Below are positions 57,996 to 64,000 of a stretch of DNA of 64,000 bases, piece after piece (within the stretch, counting starts at the first letter, position 1; the number at the start of each line of letters is the position of its first letter). This DNA comes from Eunapius fragilis. Taxonomy: Eukaryota; Porifera; Demospongiae; Spongillida; Spongillidae. The stretch covers positions 9,798,547 through 9,862,546 of the forward strand of contig OY811974.1 of the NCBI GenBank assembly GCA_963681505.1, read 5' to 3'. The position numbers and the translations under genes are program-made. Under the pieces are notes generated by a model. It was not told the DNA's origin. It did no database searches and was given only the letters and a program-made list of their open reading frames with translations.

Positions 57996-58728
57996 TAAAG
58001 TGGGGGACAGCATCGAGGAAGTATATTGCGATTTGACGGTCAAATTAAGTGGCAATATGGCGGTCCACGCATAAATAGAGAGCTTTTTTATCTGCAATGT
58101 TGAAGTGAAGTTTTTCCCTGATTTTATTAGTTTTTAGGGCTTCAATTTTTCAAGTTAAAAAAGGGTTAATTATTTAAATTCAATATTAAGGACGTAATTT
58201 GGTACCGTGTTGAATTTTTTTCACTGAAATCGGTTTCTATGGGATATGAGACATCCAACACAACTTTTCCCATAACTTTTCTATGTTCCGTTCTTAAACT
58301 ACACCGTATTTTAAGTTGTTTCACTTTTCTACATGGATTAGTGAGTTTAATGTTTCATAGTTAGTTTAGCAACCGCACACCAGATCTATCCACGTAAAAA
58401 GGGGGAAAACTTTAGGAACGTATATCTTAAGATCGCAACGCAGAAAAAATAAACTAAACGTGGTTTGGATGTCTCGTATCCCACAGAAACCGATTCCAGT
58501 GGGAAAAAAACAACGCAGTACGAAATTAAGTAGGTGGAATGTAAATATTTCAACCTTTTTTAACTTGAAAAATTTGAAGCCCTAAAGAGTTATAAAATCA
58601 GGTAAAAACTTCACTTCATCATTGCAGATAAAAAATCTCTCTACAAGTGCGTGTACCGCGATATTGCCGCTTAATTTGACCGTCAATTCAAATCGAAATA
58701 TCCTTCCTCGATGCTCTCGCGGACTTTA
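57996..58728. repeat. 730-bp palindromic element
   Basis: GTCAAATTAAGTGGCAATAT near 58039 pairs with ATATTGCCGCTTAATTTGAC near 58662, TGAAGTGAAGTTTTT with the mirrored AAAAACTTCACTTCA, and AAATCGGTTTCTATGGGATA with the mirrored ATCCCACAGAAACCGATT. The centre is ~58360. The arms are diverged, with no ORF. Confidence 0.85.
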
Positions 58729-59940
58729 ATACTACCACAGCAGTCGAGCAACAGACCATGGCCCCACATATTGAGTCTTCAACATACAACCTGAAAATAA
58801 AGAAAGAAAAACTCTTTAAACTTTACTTTGCTCTTAGCAGTCATTCAGGCTGCTACAACCTACATGTGCATTGAAGGTATTCAAAGTGTTTGGAACCATT
58901 ATGCTATCTGAATACTTCAATGAGTTTGCTGGAATGCATTAGTATGGATCCTGAGAAGAAATGCTGCAGAACTTAAAAGAGTCTTGTTACGGCATGTTAT
59001 GTAATATGTGAACAGTGTTAATTAAAGAGCTGGAATATTTCATGTGTTCTTTATATAGGCAGGATGAACACGTGTTCATTATTCATTCGTATTAGAGTGT
59101 CATTTATCCTTGTGAACAGTTCGTTCTGTTCGTACGTGCTCGAATGAAAACACAACAGATTTTGGCGTAGTCGGCAGGATTTCAGAATGTCAGAAGCTGA
59201 ACAACTCATTAAACTACTCCGGTAATTGCCGGAGTAGTTCATTGAGTTGTTCGGTTAATATTAATACAAAATGAATGTATACATTGACATTGGAAAGTGG
59301 TGTAAATTTATTGAATCTGAGAGGGACTGATATAAAATAAAAAAGTGCTCAGCCTACTAGATACTCTATACACTGAGGATGAGGTGAAAGCATCGTTTTT
59401 CCCAGTGGGAAAATCAACGATAAGTTTGAAACCACCATTGTCCCAATGCAGCTACTTGATGGTTTATATTTTTTGCATGGATGCATTTCATGCCCCACCT
59501 CGCCAGATATTTTACCCATTTCTGTTGCCTGCATAACACTCCACAGATTGCTTAAGAAATAAATTTGGAGAAAAAGACAATGCTACCAGCAAACGAAAAT
59601 CCTGCATGCAATGACAATGAGTGATGTGTGTTTCTTTTTGTTAAATATAATAACCTTGCCCATTTCTTGTGTCAAAGAGGGCAGGATTAAATTGTAGGTT
59701 AGATCTTAGCGCGAGATCGTGCCTAAAGGAGGCACGATCTTGGCCGGCACGATCTTGCACCTCCCCCCACCCCCATCATTCCCTCAGAAAGACAAAGTTG
59801 AGCTACAGAAGTGCTTCAGTACTTGGAAGGTCAGACATTATGGACAAGCAAGAGAGGTGGGTGTTAAATAGAATAAGCGCCACCTGCGTTCTATTAATAA
59901 TTCATATAAAAATCTTAGACCTGAACCTAAATAAGTATTT
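58729..59940. other. No recognised gene; one short hairpin
   Basis: A perfect-looking hairpin at 59203-59256 (ACTCATTAAACTACTCCGG / CCGGAGTAGTTCATTGAGT) is the only clear structure. The 59705-59790 segment is mirrored at the far end of the minisatellite. Confidence 0.6.
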
Positions 59941-59944
59941 TTAA

Positions 59945-60020
59945 GTGTGTGTGTGTTTCTGTGTGTTTGTGTGTGTGTGTGTATGTGTGTGTGTGTGTGT
60001 GTGTGTGTTTGTGTGTATGT
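59945..60020. repeat. (GT)n microsatellite
   Basis: GT array with GTTT and GTAT interruptions. Confidence 0.9.
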
Positions 60021-60167
60021 TTTGTATTGCTTAGATAATAATGTCATGCACCGTTTGCAGAGCGGCATATCCTTGTAAGATATCCTTTTAGCTTCAGAAT
60101 TATATATATATAGTTACCACTGCAATATGTTCCGTACTATAAAACTGATCTGCACTGATCTACATGC

Positions 60168-60420
60168 ATACTGCCACATCTCCTGGCCAGTGCCCTGACT
60201 TGCTCATCCCCAGGTCCTGTGCGTACTGCCACATCTTCTGGCCAGTGCCCAGACTGTCACCTTTCCAGGTCCCTGGAGTACTGCCACATCTCCTAGCCAG
60301 TGCCCTGACTGTTTCCTCCCCAGGTCACTGTGCATACCGCCACATCTCCTGGCCAGTGCCCTCACTGTCTCTTCCCCAGGTCCCTGTGAGTACTGATACC
60401 TCTCCTGGCCGCCAAATGAG
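60168..60420. repeat. Tandem repeat, ~54-bp unit, about 4.5 copies
   Basis: Repeated TACTGCCACATCTCCTGGCC, AGTGCCCTGACTG and CCCCAGGTCCCTGTG landmarks recur every 54-55 bases. Confidence 0.9.
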
Positions 60421-60587
60421 CGGGAGATACCAGGTAGCTTGGAAGGGCTCTTTCTCGTAACGAGAAGCTTACCTCCCCCTGTTTGGCCTGGTTATCATTT
60501 GTAGGCGAGTTGTATTATATGTCTAGGCTATTGGAGCGTCCCGAAACTACTTTTTAGGAACGCCGCCGTTGTCGTTGTATTGCATAC

Positions 60588-60773
60588 ATGTCGAGCATCG
60601 TCAACGACCTTGGCTACATCTTGAGCCAACGATCGAAGGTTGAGCACACGAAGGGACCATCGAGGGTTGCATTTCTAAAACATGACAGCGAAATTGCATG
60701 CCGTTACGACGGAACTTCTATTTCCGTGGAGGGTATTAAAAATGCACGGGCAAGCGTTTCTAGTACCGATTAG
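60588..60773 (+). CDS. Small ORF of unknown function, cut by a MITE
   Basis: 61 codons from MSSIVNDLGYILSQRSK to ARASVSSTD, hydrophilic, with no signal peptide. The stop TAG lies in the target duplication of the MITE that follows (60778), so the original protein may have continued or ended here. I do not recognise it. Confidence 0.3.
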   Translation: MSSIVNDLGYILSQRSKVEHTKGPSRVAFLKHDSEIACRYDGTSISVEGIKNARASVSSTD

Positions 60774-60777
60774 AAGC

Positions 60778-60872
60778 TAGTCTCGTACCCAGACCGTCTA
60801 TGACGTAACGTTATCGCTGTAAACACTACAGCGATAATCGCTTACGTCATAGACGGTCTGGGTACGAGACTA
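60778..60872. mobile_element. 95-bp hairpin MITE with 9-bp target duplication
   Basis: TAGTCTCGTACCCAGACCGT and its mirrored ACGGTCTGGGTACGAGACTA form the arms, and ATTAGAAGC flanks both sides (60769-60777, 60873-60881). A 9-bp duplication suggests a Mutator-like source. Confidence 0.88.
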
Positions 60873-61129
60873 ATTAGAAGCCGCGGCTTCTAATTGCGAG
60901 GTTACGGTACTTTGGTAACCCCTAAATCTATCGTTTTTGACTAAAGTACCATTAGGAATAAATGCAAACCTCTGTACTACGTGTTTGTATTGCAATAAGC
61001 ACGATCAGAAACGCGTTGTCTAGGCCACGATTCATATAGTTCTTAATATTGACGCGCGTAAAAATACGCTTACGGCCGTGACGTTACCTAATGTTTACGC
61101 GTATAAATACGCTTATGACCGTTATAGGG

Positions 61130-61440
61130 TTACTTCGGCGGTGACTGCTGTGCCGCGAGATTGAATAGCAACTTATATATGACTCTGGACTGGTTCGTGA
61201 GGAAAACCCGAGCTGTCTTATCGTCCGGAACCGAATTTGCGCCTATAAAGGTCTGAAACCGGGCCCAATAGTCATGCCAAAGCTCCGATGCGGAATCGAA
61301 GGGAACGAAACTGAGAATAGGAACAACCGTGGTCTGGCTAGTAGGAACAGGGTTTGTGGAGAGTCCTGATCCCACCGCCGAAAGGGCAGCGACCAAAGTC
61401 TCTGTTTGTTTCCGTTGGGTCTCGAGCTGTTCCCAGCGAA
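61130..61440 (-). pseudogene. Gypsy gag fragment
   Basis: The minus strand reads SFVPFDSASELWHDYWARFQ, FIGANSVPDDKTARVFLTNQ and YKLLFNLAAQQSPPK, the gag capsid-start pattern (ELW.DYW.RF..F..AN.). The upstream part (EQLETQRKQTETLVAAL) is followed by minisatellite-derived residues, so the N-terminus has been replaced. Confidence 0.7.
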
Positions 61441-61495
61441 AAAATCCTGGGCACGATCTTGACAAGATCATGCCCAAGGTCAAGATGGCAAGATT

Positions 61496-63945
61496 TTGGC
61501 GGCCAAATTCTTGGCATCTTGCCCCAAGATCTTTCCTCAAGATCTTGCTTTCTTGCCCCTAGATCTTGGCCACGATCTTGCCTCCTTGCCCCTAGATCTT
61601 GTCTCCTTGCCCCTAGATCTTGGCCATGATCTTGCCTCCTTGCCCCTAGATCTTGGCCACGATCTTGCCTCCTTGCCCCTAGATCTCAGCCATGATCTTG
61701 CCTCCTTGCCCCTAGATCTTGGCCACGATCTTGCCTCCTTGCCCCTAGATCTTGTCTCCTTGCCCCTAGATCTTGGCCATGATCTTGCCTCCTTGCCCCT
61801 AGATCTTGGCCACGATCTTGCCTCCTTGCCCCTAGATCTCAGCCATGATCTTGCCTCCTTGGCCCTAGATCTTGGCCATGATCTTGCCTCCTTGCCCCTA
61901 GATCTCGGCCATGATCTTGCCTCCTTGCCCCTAGATCTTGGCCATGATCTTGCCTCCTTGGCCCTAGATCTTGGCCACGATCTTGCCTCCTTGCCCCTAG
62001 ATCTTGGCCATGATCTTGCCTCCTTGCCCCTAGATCTTGTCTCCTTGCCCCTAGATCTTGGCCATGATCTTGCCTCCTTGCCCCTAGATCTTGTCTCCTT
62101 GCCCCTAGATCTTGGCCATGATCTTGCCTCCTTGCCCCTAGATCTTGTCTCCTTGCCCCTAGATCTTGGCCATGATCTTGCCTCCTTGCCCCTAGATCTT
62201 GTCTCCTTGCCCCTAGATCTTGGCCATGATCTTGCCTCCTTGCCCCTAGATCTTGTCTCCTTGCCCCTAGATCTTGGCCATGATCTTGCCTCCTTGCCCC
62301 TAGATCTTGGCCACGATCTTGCCTCCTTGCCCCTAGATCTCAGCCATGATCTTGCCTCCTTGGCCCTAGATCTTGGCCATGATCTTGCCTCCTTGCCCCT
62401 AGATCTCGGCCATGATCTTGCTTCCTTGCCCCTAGATCTTGGCCATGATCTTGCCTCCTTGCCCCTAGATCTTGGCCACGATCTTGCCTCCTTGCCCCTA
62501 GATCTTGGCCATGATCTTGCCTCCTTGCCCCTAGATCTTGTCTCCTTGCCCCTAGATCTTGGCCATGATCTTGCCTCCTTGCCCCTAGATCTTGGCCACG
62601 ATCTTGCCTCCTTGCCCCTAGATCTCAGCCATGATCTTGCCTCCTTGGCCCTAGATCTTGGCCACGATCTTGCCTCCTTGCCCCTAGATCTTGGCCATGA
62701 TCTTGCCTCCTTGCCCCTAGATCTTGGCCATGATCTTGCCTCCTTGCCCCTAGATCTTGGCCATGATCTTGCCTCCTTGGCCCTAGATCTTGGCCATGAT
62801 CTTGCCTCCTTGCCCCTAGATCTTGGCCATGATCTTGCCTCCTTGCCCTAGATCTTGGCCACGATCTTGCCTCCTTGCCCCTAGATCTTGGCCACGATCT
62901 TGCCTCCTTGCCCCTAGATCTTGGCCACGATCTTGCCTCCTTGCCCTAGATCTTGGCCATGATCTTGCCTCCTTGCCCCTAGATCTTGGCCACGATCTTG
63001 CCTCCTTGCCCCTAGATCTTGGCCACGATCTTGCCTCCTTGCCCCTAGATCTTGGTCATGATCTTGCCTCCTTGCCCTAGATCTTGGCCATGATCTTGCC
63101 TCCTTGGCCCTAGATCTTGGCCACGATCTTGCTTCCTTGCCCCTAGATCTTGGCCATGATCTTGCCTCCTTGCCCTAGATCTTGGCCATGATCTTGCCTC
63201 CTTGCCCCTAGATCTTGGCCATGATCTTGCCTCCTTGCCCCTAGATCTTGGCCATGATCTTGCCTCCTTGCCCCTAGATCTTGGCCATGATCTTGCCTCC
63301 TTGGCCCTAGATCTTGGCCATGATCTTGCCTCCTTGCCCCTAGATCTTGCCTCCTTGCCCCTAGATCTTGGCCATGATCTTGCCTCCTTGCCCTAGATCT
63401 TGGCCACGATCTTGCCTCCTTGCCCCTAGATCTTGGCCATGATCTTGCCTCCTTGGCCCTAGATCTTGGCCATGATCTTGCCTCCATGCCCTAGATCTTG
63501 GCCACGATCTTGCCTCCTTGCCCCTAGATCTTGGCCATGATCTTGCCTCCTTGGCCCTAGATCTTGGCCATGATCTTGCCTGCTTTCCCCTAGATCTTGG
63601 CCATGATCTTGCCTCCTTACCCCTAGATCTTGGCCATGATCTTGCCTGCTTTCCCCTAGATCTTGGCCATGATCTTGCCTCCTTGGCCCTAGATCTTGGC
63701 CATGATCTTGCCTCCTTGCCCCTAGATCTTGGCCATGATCTTGCCTCCTTGCCCCTAGACATTGGCCACGATCTTGCCTCCTTGCCCCTAGATCTTGGCC
63801 ATGATCTTGCCTCCTTGCCCCTAGATCTTGGCCATGATCTTGCCTGCTTTCCCCTAGATCTTGGCCATGATCTTGCCTCCTTGGCCCTAGATCTTGGCCA
63901 TGATCTTGCCTCCTTGCCCTAGATCTTGGCCAAGATCGTGCCTCC
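61496..63945. repeat. 33-bp (and 21-bp) minisatellite, ~75 units
   Basis: The unit is ATCTTGGCCATGATCTTGCC plus TCCTTGCCCCTAG (33 bp). A 21-bp short form (ATCTTGTCTCCTTGCCCC plus TAG) recurs, chiefly before 62560. Variants are CACGATC, CTCAGCC and TTGGCCC. Both unit sizes are multiples of three, so frames stay open: a 451-codon plus frame (61496-62851, DLGHDLASLPL repeats) and minus frames of RSWPRSRGKEA. After 62830 occasional 32-bp units break the frame. No start context or similarity supports a protein. Confidence 0.95.
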
Positions 63946-64000
63946 TTTTGGCCAGTGAAGTGGTATATGATGGGGGTGGGGGGAGGGGCAGTGCTATAGC

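Noticed and set aside
61496..63922. CRISPR-like repeat array
   Set aside because: There are no unique spacers: the units are contiguous 33/21-bp tandem copies, and the context is eukaryotic.

Overview
This is eukaryotic, almost certainly metazoan, DNA. It has spliced genes with GT..AG introns, BEL/Pao and Ty3/Gypsy retrotransposons, many palindromic DNA transposons, dinucleotide microsatellites and long G/C runs, and no operons or prokaryotic signals. An Ig/FN3 type I receptor with phase-1 domain exons, next to a G2E3-like HECT gene and a probable POC5 gene, would suit a demosponge or another early-branching invertebrate. That placement is inference.

Host genes are few and scattered. Plus-strand exons for an Ig-like domain (19196-19561), a fibronectin III domain (43280-43546), a two-exon FN3 (53448-53790), a further FN3-like exon (54410-54685) and a transmembrane/short-tail exon with stop (55106-55242) share intron phase 1 at their outer borders. 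They could form one receptor gene whose introns are packed with transposons. A HECT ubiquitin ligase C-terminal region lies on the minus strand (21877-24050) and carries four apparent frame breaks. Two minus-strand exons near 55.8 and 57.3 kb look like the centriolar protein POC5.

Layout: 0-1.3 kb, a large inverted-repeat element; 1.3-5.9 kb, low-complexity and repeat debris; 5.9-10.0 kb, a degenerate BEL/Pao element (minus); 10.2-11.5 kb, Gypsy integrase tails; 11.6-18.5 kb, a Gypsy element with the unusual order protease-integrase-RT-RNase H, split by several younger insertions; 20.6-25.3 kb, inverted repeats enclosing the HECT segment; 25.3-32.5 kb, a giant palindrome with arms of about 2.4 kb; 32.5-53.3 kb, a nest of DNA transposons and remnants of a coiled-coil transposon-like ORF; 53.4-59 kb, receptor 3' exons, POC5 exons and a 19-bp minisatellite; 59-64 kb, hairpins, a gag fragment and a 2.4-kb 33-bp minisatellite with an accidental long ORF.

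The most interesting discovery is a family of roughly 0.9-1.4 kb elements (copies at 14508-15424, 34122-35176, 45386-50305, 45812-47099, 48412-49839, 52373-53307 and several 3' stumps). They begin with TC plus a short hairpin, carry a (TCN)n tract at a fixed place, end in a palindrome of about 285 bp terminating in CTTG, and insert exactly between A and T with no target duplication. Three filled sites can be compared with empty sites. This is Helitron-like behaviour with a non-canonical 3' end. A second family of terminal-inverted-repeat elements makes 7-bp target duplications at three independent sites.
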